From contig BRYA01000238.1 of assembly GCA_030267965.1 (NCBI GenBank), positions 1-64,000 of the forward strand: 64,000 bases of DNA, in the 5' to 3' direction. The notes under the pieces are model-generated. The model ran no database searches, was not told where the DNA came from, and saw only the letters and a program-made list of their open reading frames with translations. The first letter of the stretch is position 1. Every line of letters begins with the position of its first letter. The stretch is from Triparma columacea. Its lineage: Eukaryota; Sar; Bolidophyceae; Parmales; Triparmaceae. Below are positions 10,598 to 21,220 of this stretch, one piece after another. The position numbers and the translations under genes are program-made.

Positions 10598-10941
10598 CGG
10601 AGGGAGGATGTGGAGAAATGAGTTGTTTTGCGCAAAGATACGACAACGACGAAGTTACTGGTGAGATGATGATATTTGAAGAAACTGAGGGATTCTTGAC
10701 TGCTATGTAGCCGTAATGGGATGAGAAATGTTGGAGCAAGTGTTTTGCTCCTGCCCTGGCTTTTTGGCTTCATTTTTAGCCTCATTTGTTAACCCGATTA
10801 AAGGGACGAAAAGCCTTCAATTTTACATCTTTTCAACCATAGATCAACCTTCTCTCCTCCTCCCCCAACTAATATAGTCATTTAAATCCATAAGCAAGGG
10901 TTAGGGCCCGAAATAAGAAAGATCCCCACACACAATCGACC
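10598..10941. promoter_or_regulatory. Divergent intergenic region
   Basis: 344 bp separate the AP endonuclease start (minus strand) from the Mios-like gene start (plus strand), so promoters of both genes should lie here. The sequence is A/T-richer than its surroundings, with CTTCAATTTTACATCTTTTC and AACTAATATAGTCATTTAAA stretches near 10815-10890. No defined element was identified. Confidence 0.4.
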
Positions 10942-13900
10942 ATGCTCTCCAAAAACATTCCAGTAGACGTTGCCCCCTACTCCCAAATGACGATTCTTGC
11001 TCCTCCTTACGTAGCAGCGTTGAGTGTTCCTCTCCCTGCGTCTCCCTCCTCCACCCCCTCCTCATCCAGCTTCCCAGTTCCAGTAACCCTTCCTTACGTG
11101 ATTGTGAGCGCATCCCACAAGGGGAAAATGTCGTCATCAATGTCGTCTTCCGTCGGTACGTCCTCGGGTTCGAAGGCTCGCCCTGGTCCAAGGGTGCTTT
11201 TTTCCTACCTTTACCATGAGGGCGGTAAGGCCGTTCCTTTTGAGGGGAAGTTGAGGGAGCCGCTGTCGTTCAAGTTCCAAGATGGGAAGCAGCAGTCGCA
11301 GGGGGAGGACGGGGGGAGGAAGGGAAGCACGAAGCTGACCTCCCTCTTCGCCCCCTTGTCATCTGCGGGCCCTTCCTCGCCCCAAAAGGGCGGTACCTCA
11401 CCGAAGGCTGGCGCCCTCGACAGAGACAAGTCAGGCGCCCAGAAGTCGGTCTACGTTACTTGCCTAAAGTTCTCGACGGATAGGGAGACGGAGACTCCAC
11501 TCATAGAGGAGAATTACAACGATAGGGGCGTCGTTCTTGGGGTAGCTTTAAGGTGAGCCACTTGGTGCCCCTTGTCGTTCCGTCCTTATCCGCTAACGCA
11601 TTATTTTTCTCCCCCCTACCCCCCCCCCTTTCCACCACTACTTCTACCAGTAATAAGGTCACCTGCTTCTATCACGCCTCTACGATATTCTCCCCCCCCC
11701 TAACCTCTTCCAAGGTTCCCTTCTCCACCCCCTCCACCCCCGCGCCCGTCACAATCCTTAGCTTCCACCCCGGTTCCAAGCCCACCCCCTCCTCCTCCTA
11801 CACCATGCAGCCCCACACCCTCGTCCTGATGGGCCTGACCACCGGCGCTGTCGTCGTCCACAACCTTTCCCAAAGCCAGACCCTCCAGTCCTACAATCCC
11901 CCCCTCCCCTCCCCCTGCCGCGCAATTTCCTTCTCCCCCACACACCCCTCCCTCTTCCTTAGCCTCCTCCAGAACGGCCGCCTCGCAATCTACGACGTTA
12001 GACTTGCCCTGAAGCACTCCCTCGCCAAGGTCGTTGCTAGCAGCTCCGGCTTTGCTAGCTGGTCCCCGTGCAGGGTGGGGGTGGTCGTGGAGGGGGGGGA
12101 AGAGGGAGGGGTCGTAAGGATTTGGTCGTTCGAGAGGATCGTGGTGGACATTGTCGACAAGGGCAAGGGCGGGGGGGGAGGTGGGGGGACGGGGACCTCA
12201 GCGAGCAGGGAAATACTTCTGGCCGCCAGTAGGGACAGCGTTAACTCGCAAGGGAGTCTAGGGAGCAGGTGAGAGAGAGTAGGCGGACAAGGCAATGTGG
12301 ACTAAACTTCGGCTCATCAGCTAACGCCCCTCGTCGCAGTCCGAGCAATGGAGGGACCCTGGGGAGCCAAGGGACACTAAATGGCAGCACAGGGATTAGG
12401 AGCCCACCAGGGAGCAATGCAAACACTCTCAACTCAAACAGGTGAGGCCGTACCTGCTGGTATTTCCGTACATGACGCGCGCCCTCTCTTTCATCGCCAT
12501 GTGAATCCTCGCCTTTTCACCCTAACCATTTTCGCGCTTCGCTCGGGGCAGCCTTACCGCTATGAACTCTGCGACGAAGTCAACCGTGTCGTCAAAGTCG
12601 TCTTACGGCACCTCCTACAAGACCCAGTCCACAACCACCGTGAACACGGGTACGGCTGGGGGGACTATTTCCCTCCTAAGGAGCCTCGTCGTCGGGAGGA
12701 AGGTCAGGGCGATAAGGTGGCGGCCTTTGGTAGAACCAAACATAAAGGCCCTGAAGGTGGCAGAGCCGAGCCCCTGCAACCTGGAGTTCGTCCTGCTGGT
12801 TAGCACTCGGTCGACGACTGCGCTGAGGGAAGAGGGGGGGGGGGAGTGCATGGTCTGGAACGTTTCCAGACGCCACATGCCGGTTAGCATACTTCCGGGA
12901 GGCGGGGAGTGGAATTGGCTTTCTGCTTACTCCTCCTCAGTTCGGGCTTTCAAGGGGTCCTCGACCCGACGCACCGTCGTGGATTATCAGAGAATAGGCG
13001 ATCTCGGCACTGTGGTCGGCCTTAACAACGAGGGTGTGGTGTCGGTCAAGAACGTGGGGAAGGGAAGCAAGATGACGAGGCAGGTGAGAACGAGCCAAAA
13101 TATCAAATATGCATGCCTTTCCATCGCTCCAACCTTTATGTTTATGGTTATAGTGAAGGAGCGCAGCGATGACATTGATGGCGACACTGCATAATCTCTC
13201 ACGACTCGCTTCGTCATTCGCACAATTCTAACTCGTCGCTCGTCCCAGATCCCAAGCTCCATTATAGGGTTCAGCGGGCTGGGGAGTGTGGTGAGCGTGA
13301 TGCAGAGGCCACCCAATGGAGAGGGGGGGGACGAAGGGATACTCATGGGTGGGGGGAAGGGGGGGGGGTGGAATATGGAAGACGTGGACGTGGAGGTTCA
13401 GGTCACCCCGACGGATGGGGACAACTCGAAGAAACTGATAAAGCTTTACGAGTTGGGTGGGAAGGAGAGTTGCGAGACGAATGCCAGGGTTTGTGGAGAA
13501 ATGGGGGATGAACATATGGGGAAGTGCTGGATGGTCGTCGCGAGGGTAATGGAGGAAGGTTGGGACGACGAGTTCGTGGAGGACACGTTGGTGGACATCC
13601 TTTCAGAGATAGGAGATTTGGGGGATGTCGTGGGGGTGGTAACGATGTGCGAGGTTGTAGGTGAGGGAGGAGAGGGGGGGGGGGGGGGAGGGGGAGAGCA
13701 AGGGGGAGAACAAGGGGGAGTACGAGTCTCATCCATGCATCGCGCCCCCGTTTATCGCCCCGCTGACCCCCCGCTGCCTCCTTTGCCCCTCAGGAATATG
13801 GGGCCGAAAAGGCGTAGTTAAGAAGCTCTCCATCCTTCGCGTCCGCGAGTGGTACCTCTCGTACCTCTCCCTCCTTCGGACGCTTTGCCTGAACACCCTC

Positions 13901-14302
13901 GCTGCGTCAATCATAAAATTCAGCCCTGACCCCGTGATTTCCTCGCTCTCCCGTGCCTCGACCGACGTAAACAATAGCTGCCCTTCCTGCCTGAAGCCCG
14001 TCCTCTTAGACCAGGTATCAGCGTCCTCCTCTTCAGGCCGTGTCCTCAGGTCCTGCAGCTCCTGCAAGAAGAAGGTCGCGCTGTGCGCCCTGTGTCACGA
14101 CCCCGTCAGGCTGCTCTGCCAGTACTGCGCGGGCTGCGGGCACAGCATGCACCTGGAGTGCGCGATGGAGTGGTGGAGGGAAGGGAACAAAGTCTGCCCG
14201 ACTGGCTGTGGCCACGAGTGCAGGAAAAGGGGGGGGGAGTGTGTTTGGAGCTTCCCGAGGGAGGTGCAAGGAGATTACTGCAGGAAGATAACTTCCTGCT
14301 GA
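10942..14302 (+). CDS. GATOR2/SEACAT subunit, Mios/WDR59-like (WD40 plus zinc ribbon)
   Basis: Six exons: 10942-11552, 11651-12268, 12340-12441, 12552-13083, 13249-13660 and 13794-14302 (2784 nt, 927 residues), all phases consistent. The N-terminal ~450 residues look like degenerate WD40 blades, for example CRAISFSPTHPSLFLSLL followed by GRLAIYDVR, and VVRIWSF. The C-terminus has a dense cysteine/histidine block: CPSC, CSSCKKKVALCALCHDPV, CQYCAGCGHSMHLECAMEWW, CPTGCGHEC. This is the zinc ribbon/RING-like end shared by Mios, WDR24 and WDR59, which form the complex that activates TORC1 at lysosome or vacuole membranes. Length is close to Mios (about 870-900). Which paralogue it is remains unsure. 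Glycine-rich inserts and a run of G in intron 5 (near 13677-13690) are local oddities. Confidence 0.7.
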
Positions 14303-14444
14303 TGAAAAATAGAGATTGTTCTGTTCAATTTAAAACCCATTTTTGCCTTTCTTGCCTCCCTTTCCGGATCCAAGTAGGAATTAGTGATTCCAATTTCCCA
14401 AGTTCACCTTGTAATCTTCGAAGGCAATCTTTTTGGGTGAAAAG

Positions 14445-16583
14445 ATGCTGTTATCGGCCCTCTTTCTCGTCTCCTTTCTCCCCTCCGCACTCTCCGCCCC
14501 GTCCTTTCGACCTCCCTGCGCTCCTCTTTCTTTGATCTCACCATATCAATCAGTTTGGTCCTGCAGCGACGCCCTTTTCCACAGCTTCCCCAACCACTGG
14601 AGTAACCCAACAGTGGGCATGTCGATCATGGCCGCAGTTGACTCCAAGGTTGTTAGGATCATGGGTCCCCCCAACCTCTCGAAGACGGACCTCCCAGCGC
14701 CCGTCCAAACGTCCCTTGAGGTTCTGCCGACTTCTACTAACTACGTCTTTGCTCTCTTTGACTCTGTCCAACTCAACGTTACTTGGACGACCCCGGCGCA
14801 CGCCCTGGACGACGACTCCGTCCTCAACTCGAAAGATCTCCCCGTCACGTACTTGACGTTCTCGGCCACTTCCACTGATACCTCCGCTCATGATGTCAAG
14901 ATATACTTCGATACGACCGCTGAGACAGCCGTTAACGACGTCTCGACAGAAGTATCAATGTCTAGATCTTCCACCGCCTCGACTACAACACTTTCCGTCG
15001 GTTCTAGTACGCAGGAAACGCTGTCGTCAAACTCTGACTTGATTTCATGGGGATACCAATACGTTTCCGTCCCAACTTCCCCCGATGTCCAGACGAGTCT
15101 CAGCGGGGACGTGGCCGCAAGGACAGCCTTTGCCGAGACCCAGACTCTTCCCTCCGATGACGAGACCCTGACCCGCGCCTGCAACGACGACTGGCCGGTT
15201 TTGGCCATCTCGTTTGGCCTCGACGTCTCCCCTGGCTCAGTCGCATCCTCGCAGGTCCTTGTGTCCTACGACGAGGTCGACACTATGGACTACTTCGGCA
15301 AGATCCTGCAACCCTTTTGGAAGTCCAAGTTTGAGGACATTTTTGAAGTCATTGACTTCGCCCTCTCTAACTCCGAGTCCATTCTCTCCTCCTCCCAAGC
15401 CTATGACACCTCCCACATCTCCGAAATTGAGGCTGTAGGGGGTTCAAAGTATGGCCAGCTTCTTTCCCTTGTGCACCGCCAGGTCACAGGTGCTATTACG
15501 AAGACGCTGTCGCCGGATGGTTCGGAGCCTTGGGTGTGGATGAAGGAGATATCCTCTGACGGCGACATATCGACCGTCGACGTGATCTACCCCGCCGCCC
15601 CTTACTTCCTCTACACCAGCCCGGAGACTCTTAGACGCATGTTCCTCCCGCTCCTTACTTACGCCGCAAACGCAACGGGGGCGGACGAGACTTTCGATTA
15701 CGACCTCCCGTGGGCGCCGCATCACTTGGGGGTGTGGCCGACGTGCGATATCCTGGCAAATCAACAAGAGCAGATGCCAGTCGAGGAGTCAGGTAACTTC
15801 CTGGTAATGATCGCCGCCGTCGCCCAAGCCCAAGGCGACGTTTCTTACCTAACTCCTTACTGGGACATCCTCTCCACTTGGGCCGACTACAACGTGGCGA
15901 GCCTCCCCGATCCTGGGGAGCAGCTCTGCACAGACGATTTCGAAGGTCCTTCCCCGCACAACGTCAACCTCGCCGCCAAGGGTATCGTGGGACTTGGGGC
16001 ATATTCGGCCTTGCTGCAAATGAAGGGGGACGAGGAGGGAGCAGAGAGGTACATGAAAATCGCCAGGGAACTCGTGGGGAACTGGACCTCCTCGGGGACG
16101 GACGTGGACGGGACCCACACCAGACTCCAATACGACCTAGACGACACGTGGAGCATGAAGTATAACCTCCTCTTCGACAGGGTGCTAGACCTGAACCTCT
16201 TCCCAGACGACGTCGTGGAGAAAGAGCTGGAGTATTATGATGGAAAGTCTAATGCTTACGGGGTGCCCTTGGATTCCAGGGCTGATTTCTCGAAGTCTGA
16301 CTGGCTGATGTGGGCGTATGCGATGGGCAGTCAAGAGCAGTTTGATGCTCAGGTCGAGGCGCTCTGGGACTTTGCGAACGAGACGCCGTCGAGGGTCCCG
16401 CTGACTGACTGGTACAATACGAAAACTGGGGAGCAGCAGGGCTTCCAGGCGAGGTGAGGAAAAAGCCTGTGCAGCACGACAGCCAAAAACTACTAACTTA
16501 ACCCCTCGGTCATCACTTCGTCTTCTCCCGCTCGTCGCAGGCCTGTACAGGGTGGAATGTACGCGCGCATGCTGCTGAAGTGA
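14445..16583 (+). CDS. Secreted glutaminase A-like enzyme (DUF4965/DUF5127 family)
   Basis: Two exons, 14445-16453 and 16541-16583 (683 residues). The ATG at 14445 starts a clear signal peptide (MLLSALFLVSFLPSALS). Family features: SPYQSVWSCSDALF and WSNPTVGMSIMAAVDSKVVR at the N-terminus; DWPVLAISFGL and the YFGKILQPFW region in the middle; then DLPWAPHHLGVWP, LTPYWDILSTWADYN and QLCTDDFEGPSPHNVNLAAK in the catalytic (alpha/alpha)6-type half. The last exon supplies the conserved end after QGFQAR. These match fungal glutaminase A (GtaA), an extracellular enzyme releasing ammonia from glutamine; substrate in this alga is inferred. Intron 16454-16540 (87 bp) ends CGCTCGTCGCAG and has a CTAAC branch-like site. 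Convergent with the next gene, 74 bp apart. Confidence 0.85.
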
Positions 16584-16657
16584 AAGGGGGGTTGAACCGG
16601 ACATTTTAATCCGTTGAAGATTTTATTTTAAACGTCGCAGTTAAACGAAGACAAGTT

Positions 16658-17803
16658 TCAAAGCTTATTATGCCATGCCTCGGCGTCCTCTCTATTCGGC
16701 CTCGTGGTCGTTGTTTTTCTCACCATGCTGATCGCCTCCCCCGCCAGCCTCTTCAGTTCAACCACCCTCCAGTAAAGCGGGTGCCCCTCTTTCAGAACCG
16801 GCAGCTCGAACTTCCAGAACCCGACCCCGCAGCCTGGGCAGGGGGTTAGCCAGTGCAATGCGGCCCTGATGACCCCCCCCGTGAAGACGAAGCCCCAGAA
16901 TACCCAGTACGCAGCCCCACGCCACCAAAACATTTCACCCACTACCTTGTCCTCCCCGACTTCACCTCTCTCGAACACGACGTTGGTTTCCTCCATGGTA
17001 TGGTAACAGCCCCTCTCGAATGCGAGCAGGCTCATGGCGAGGCTGACGCTGCCAATAGTGTCGAACACCGATCCCATCATCTTCTGTTGCGGGGCGTCGC
17101 TGGCTACTCGCATTCTATTGAGCGTTCCGACCATTGCGATCCCGAGCCCGTATAGTCCCGAGAAGGCCATGAACACTGACGCTGCGCAAGCTGGCCTGCA
17201 TTCCCCCGACCAGCTTGAGTGGAGTTTGTCGCTGAAGCTGTAGACGGTGTTGGTGCAGTCAAAGTCGTTGTCCAGGAGCCCGCTGACCAGACCGTCGGGT
17301 TCGGTCTTGGCCACGCAGTCAACCAGCACGTAGCCTCTTAGTCCGATGAATACCGCAAAAAAATCGTATCCTCGAGGTGGGAACGGGCCCTCGTAGCTCA
17401 TCCCTGACGCCCAGTGCGCAAAGGGTATGATGTCCTTGTTGTTGAATATCGCAAGGCAGGCGTAAGCGACCATTAGGAACGCGGTGAGGGTGATGACAAA
17501 GGCAAGGGCCATGTAGCGACGACGCCACCTATCAAAATGGGGGAGACCAACGTTCGAAAAGAGGATGGCTATTCGGGAGGTCGCGAAGATCGGATTCTGG
17601 AAGTTTAACAAGCAGATTATGCTCTTGTTGTCGCCCCTGCAAAAGGGGGGAATCCCATCGTCAGGGTCGTCGTGGCTTTTGAAGCAGGGGCAACAACACC
17701 TCAAGTGGCAGCATCCTACCCTGCAGTCGTCTGCATCAGGTGGGAAGATGCAGCATGATGATGTGGCCTCGTTAGCGGCGGTTTTTTCGGCATACGAGGA
17801 CAT
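16658..17803 (-). CDS. Hypothetical multi-pass membrane protein, Cys-rich N-terminus
   Basis: Single exon of 381 residues from the ATG at 17803; an earlier in-frame codon is TTG, not ATG. The N-terminal ~45 residues are rich in cysteine (CC, CRVGCCHLRCCCPC), a plausible palmitoylation cluster. About four hydrophobic segments follow: ALAFVITLTAFLMVAYACLA, then one near FAVFIGLRGYVLVD, ASVFMAFSGLYGLGIAMVG, and WVFWGFVFTGGVIRAALHW. Between segments one and three lies a likely lumenal or extracellular loop with paired cysteines (FDCTN, ECRPAC). The C-terminus is basic. No family was recognised. It is transcribed away from the V-ATPase gene, whose start is 239 bp from its own, so the two may share a promoter region. 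Confidence 0.65.
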   Translation of the reverse strand: MSSYAEKTAANEATSSCCIFPPDADDCRVGCCHLRCCCPCFKSHDDPDDGIPPFCRGDNKSIICLLNFQNPIFATSRIAILFSNVGLPHFDRWRRRYMALAFVITLTAFLMVAYACLAIFNNKDIIPFAHWASGMSYEGPFPPRGYDFFAVFIGLRGYVLVDCVAKTEPDGLVSGLLDNDFDCTNTVYSFSDKLHSSWSGECRPACAASVFMAFSGLYGLGIAMVGTLNRMRVASDAPQQKMMGSVFDTIGSVSLAMSLLAFERGCYHTMEETNVVFERGEVGEDKVVGEMFWWRGAAYWVFWGFVFTGGVIRAALHWLTPCPGCGVGFWKFELPVLKEGHPLYWRVVELKRLAGEAISMVRKTTTTRPNREDAEAWHNKL

Positions 17804-18041
17804 CCACAAATGTGCGAAGCTGTCGTTGCTGGGATTGGGGAGTTTAAGGTTTAGGGTGGTGCAAGAAGGTTAAGATACGTTTGTGTGGATGATGTGATAC
17901 GGGGAGTACGGACGCGGTACGTTGTCAATATTCGTGCAAGTTCTTGGAGCAGTATTTGCAAGATTTGTTTGCCTCCCTGATCCTGTTGCTCTGTCTCTGA
18001 GTCTCGCCAAAAAAGCTCTTAGGGTCAAGTGATATAGAGCC

Positions 18042-19167
18042 ATGTCAGACAAGGTGCGTGTTTGGTGTTCTTATCGTGTCGTTGTTGTATCTATGTACTC
18101 TGCTGGCACGTCATTTACTTGCGCGACGTCCAAAATGACCAAAAAAATGTGATAGGCCAATCTCACCACTATTGTCACCTTTCCCTTTTACCGCTCCCCT
18201 CGCACAGCCACCCCCAACACGAATGAACCAGCAAGTCTTCAAGGGGAAGAAGAAGGCTGCTGTAGGTGGATTTAAGCTTCTAAAGAAAAAGGTGAGGCAA
18301 AAATTGAACACAATGATGAATATCACGATATCCTTTCCATCTTCACCCCTTCTCTCACCCCCCTCCAACCCTAACCCCCCTCCCCGACCCTTGTGCGTCA
18401 ACTTTTCTACAGGCCGACGCCCTTAAGGCCAAATTCCGCGATTACGCCAAGGCAATTGCAGAGACCAAGGGCACCATGGCAGATGATACCAAGGATGCCT
18501 TCTTCTCCCTTACTCAAGCAGAGTACGCAGCGGGGGACTTCAAGAAGGCGGTACTCGAGGGGAACATGGTCGCGCAGGTTCGCGTCACCTCGGCGGTCGA
18601 CAACGTGGCGGGGGTCAAGCTCCCAGTTTTCAACCTGCAGGATACAGGAGCTGTCAGTGATAACCAGACTTTGGGACTAGTTGGGGGCGGCAAAAAGGTG
18701 AGGGGGGGTAGAAAAGGAGAGTCTCGAATCGTTGTGAATGGTGAACAACGCAACTAAACCGTCGCTTTGCTCCTCGCCCCCCTTAGATCAACGCATCCAG
18801 GGATCGTTTCAGCCTCGTCCTCAAGAACCTCGTCAAGCTGGCGTCCCTCCAGACTTCTTTTGTGACCCTCGACGAGGCCATGAAGGTCACCAACCGCCGT
18901 GTGAACGCCCTCGAGAACGTCACCATCCCTAGGATCGAGGGGATCCTTAGTTACATCTCAAGGGAGCTCGACGAGCTTGAAAGGGAGGATTTCACTAGGC
19001 TCAAGAAGGTGCAGAAGTCCAAGGAGGAGCGAATCAAGGAGGAGGAGGCGCGTAAGGAGGAGGCGAAAGAGAATGCCAAGGCGGAGGGTATCAAACCGAT
19101 GAAGACCGTCAATGAGGACATCATGAGCAAGTTCGAGTCCCTCGATGGGGAAGAGGTTCTGTTTTAA
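18042..19167 (+). CDS. V-type H+-ATPase subunit D
   Basis: Four exons: 18042-18053 (only MSDK), 18208-18291, 18413-18697 and 18787-19167 (762 nt, 253 residues), all joined in phase 0. Subunit D is the coiled-coil central rotor shaft of the V1 sector, linking ATP hydrolysis to proton pumping in vacuole and endomembranes. Signature: [20 protein letters not shown] followed by [14 protein letters not shown] at the N-terminus; a central NLQDTGAVS region; a C-terminal helix [20 protein letters not shown] then [20 protein letters not shown]. Length agrees with the family (about 245-260). The tiny first exon is inferred because the PTRM motif begins exactly after a CGCACAG acceptor and needs an upstream ATG; the ATG at 18223 would cut it off. 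Introns 2-3 start GTGAGG. Confidence 0.9.
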
Positions 19168-19363
19168 GGCTAGCGGTGGGCAAGCGGAATCGGGGGCTGT
19201 ACTTCATTGCGATGGGTGTTTTGTTATAATAATAGGAATCTTTGATCGGAATAAAGCTTGGGGGGCATTACATGTCATATTCATAGCGCCTCTTCCCTCC
19301 CTTCTCCTTTTGTCTCATTTCTCCTGTATTCTCTCCCCCCCCCTTCACCCCTCATGACTTCCC

Positions 19364-20988
19364 TTACTTAGTAAGCGTGAATTCATCAAAAACCTCTCCG
19401 CTCGTAGTCTGCACGTACTGCATCTTAAACGATTCCATATCAGCGTGAACAATCCCGATCCCAAAGTGGGTAAAGTCCGTCACAGCAATCATGTCACTAT
19501 TAACTTCCACGAGTGAGTCGTACCACGCCTGAGTGCTGACCCTGCTCGGGTCCAGCCCAGGGTGCTCTTCCAGGAGCTCCTCCATCCTCCTCTGCGCGTC
19601 CCTCATCTCGTCGTTCCCCGGTCCCCCGATCATGACGTGCGTGGGGATGCCAGGATTGGAGTAGCTCTTGACGACGGTGGTCGAGTTGAAGACGGGCCAG
19701 TCGCGCTCGTAACTATGGACGTGGCCGGTGAAGAATACGTCGACGCCGAACTCAGCGAGGAGAGGTTCGATGGCGGCGGCCATCTTGGGGTCGACCATGC
19801 CGCCGTTGTACATGGGATGGTGCCCTCCTAAAACTATCCACGGCCTCTCCTCCCTGTGTTTGACGGCCTCCTCGAGGTCTTCCCTAAGCCAAGTTAGCTG
19901 GTCCCCGAAGCCTCCACACTTTAGCACGTATCTCTTCTCCTCCGCTGCCCCTGGGAACCCAGTCTCGAGGTCTAGCGCGACGAAGTGAACGGGGCCGTAA
20001 TTGAAGCTGTGCCACATGTTCATGACTCCCCCGCTCTCCTCGCTTGGCATCCTGAATCTGCTATTGTAGGCTGTGAAGTTGCTGAGTTTGTCCCTGCGCT
20101 CCGCGCTTAGGAGGCAGGCGGGGTCGTGGCAGTCGGCCTCGTGGTTGCCGGGCATAACGTGGTAAGGGATCTCGCTAACGATGGGTTCCATCGACTCCAT
20201 GTACTCGTTGAACTTCTCCTCGTAGCAGAACCTGAAAAGGCAGCCCAGGTGGAGGAAGCTGTCGTCCGCATACCCTACATCTCCGAGGTGGAAAATAAGG
20301 TCAATGTCCTCCTTGTTTTCTTCAAGGTACTCACGAGTGCTATCTCCGTTGACCAAACCCAGGTCACCCCACACTGCAAATGTCACGGATTCGCCACCCT
20401 CGGGGGAGGTCGTGAACTGGAACGTTTCCGAAAAGGTCTCGCCGTCCCCAACTGCGTAAAAGTACTTAGTGTCAGGTGCCAAGTCCGCCAGGACAGTGTG
20501 ATGGTCCCATGTAGAATAGTAGGTGGAGGAGGTGCCAGTTTCAACCATCGGCATATCATCGGAAGAAAGGCCGTACTTCACGACTGTTGCCTGGGTGTCC
20601 TCCTCAGTCTGCCATGAGACAGCCATTCCGTTACTATTCCCTCTCCCATCGTCTCCTGCAAGTGCAATATGGACCTGTGGAATGAAAGAGGGAGGGATGG
20701 GAGGGGGGGGGGGTTGAGAGGGGGGTTAAGATGTCGACCTGACGTCAAGAAGGGCTAAAGATGACACATGAACACATGAGGGTCGATGGGCGGGGTTAAG
20801 ATGTCGACCTGACGTCAAGAAGAGCTAAAGATGCACATTGAATTCCAACATTCTCTGTGAGTCGATCCTTTAATTTCAGCCTTTACGACAATAATTTGAC
20901 GCAGATTATATGGAATCTAGACACTCACTTGGGTATATTCAGCTGCGATCGCCTTCAATAGGCCTAGACCGAGAAAGAGGAGCTTCAT
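19364..20988 (-). CDS. Purple acid phosphatase (secreted metallophosphatase)
   Basis: Two exons: 20988-20929 (MKLLFLGLGLLKAIAAEYTQ, a signal peptide) and 20674-19364 (1371 nt, 456 residues), joined in phase 0 before VHIALAG. The N-terminal fibronectin-like domain has GMAVSWQT and the HTVLADLAPDTKYFYAVG motif. All five metal-binding blocks of plant-type purple acid phosphatases are present: WGDLG; LGDVGYAD; MPGNHEAD; VLGGHHPMY; TGHVHSYERDWPV. They supply the Asp, Tyr, Asn and His ligands of an Fe-metal centre. It hydrolyses phosphate esters, probably extracellularly or in the endomembrane system, for phosphate scavenging (family knowledge). The 254-bp intron contains a tandem pair of TGACGTCA sites (separate entry). 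Convergent with V-ATPase D (196 bp); divergent from the EML-like gene (232 bp). Confidence 0.92.
20722..20833. promoter_or_regulatory. Tandem pair of palindromic TGACGTCA (CRE-like) elements
   Basis: A ~41-bp sequence containing GTTAAGATGTCGACCTGACG and TGACGTCA occurs at about 20722-20763 and again at 20792-20833, period 70 bp, with one visible mismatch (GGGCTAAAG against GAGCTAAAG). It lies in intron 1 of the purple acid phosphatase, close to its start and 390-500 bp from the divergent EML-like start. TGACGTCA is the classic bZIP/CREB site. In diatoms, TGACGT/ACGTCA motifs act as CO2-cAMP-responsive elements. A regulatory role here is inference. Confidence 0.5.
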
Positions 20989-21220
20989 TCCCCCCTTTAG
21001 AATTAAATTGCCCGAAACTCAGCTTGTTGCCCAAAAGGAGCAGAGACTGAATCTGCAAACAGGGTTGGGTTCAACTTCCGAGTTTCCTCCCAGTATCCGC
21101 TTTCACCTCCCCCCCGGAACACACAGACACTAGAACAGGTCGAATTTCCGCCACTGATCATCCCATTCATCTTCCCTCCCCTACCCCCCCCCGAAGCTTG
21201 CTAACACTGTTTGAACTTTC

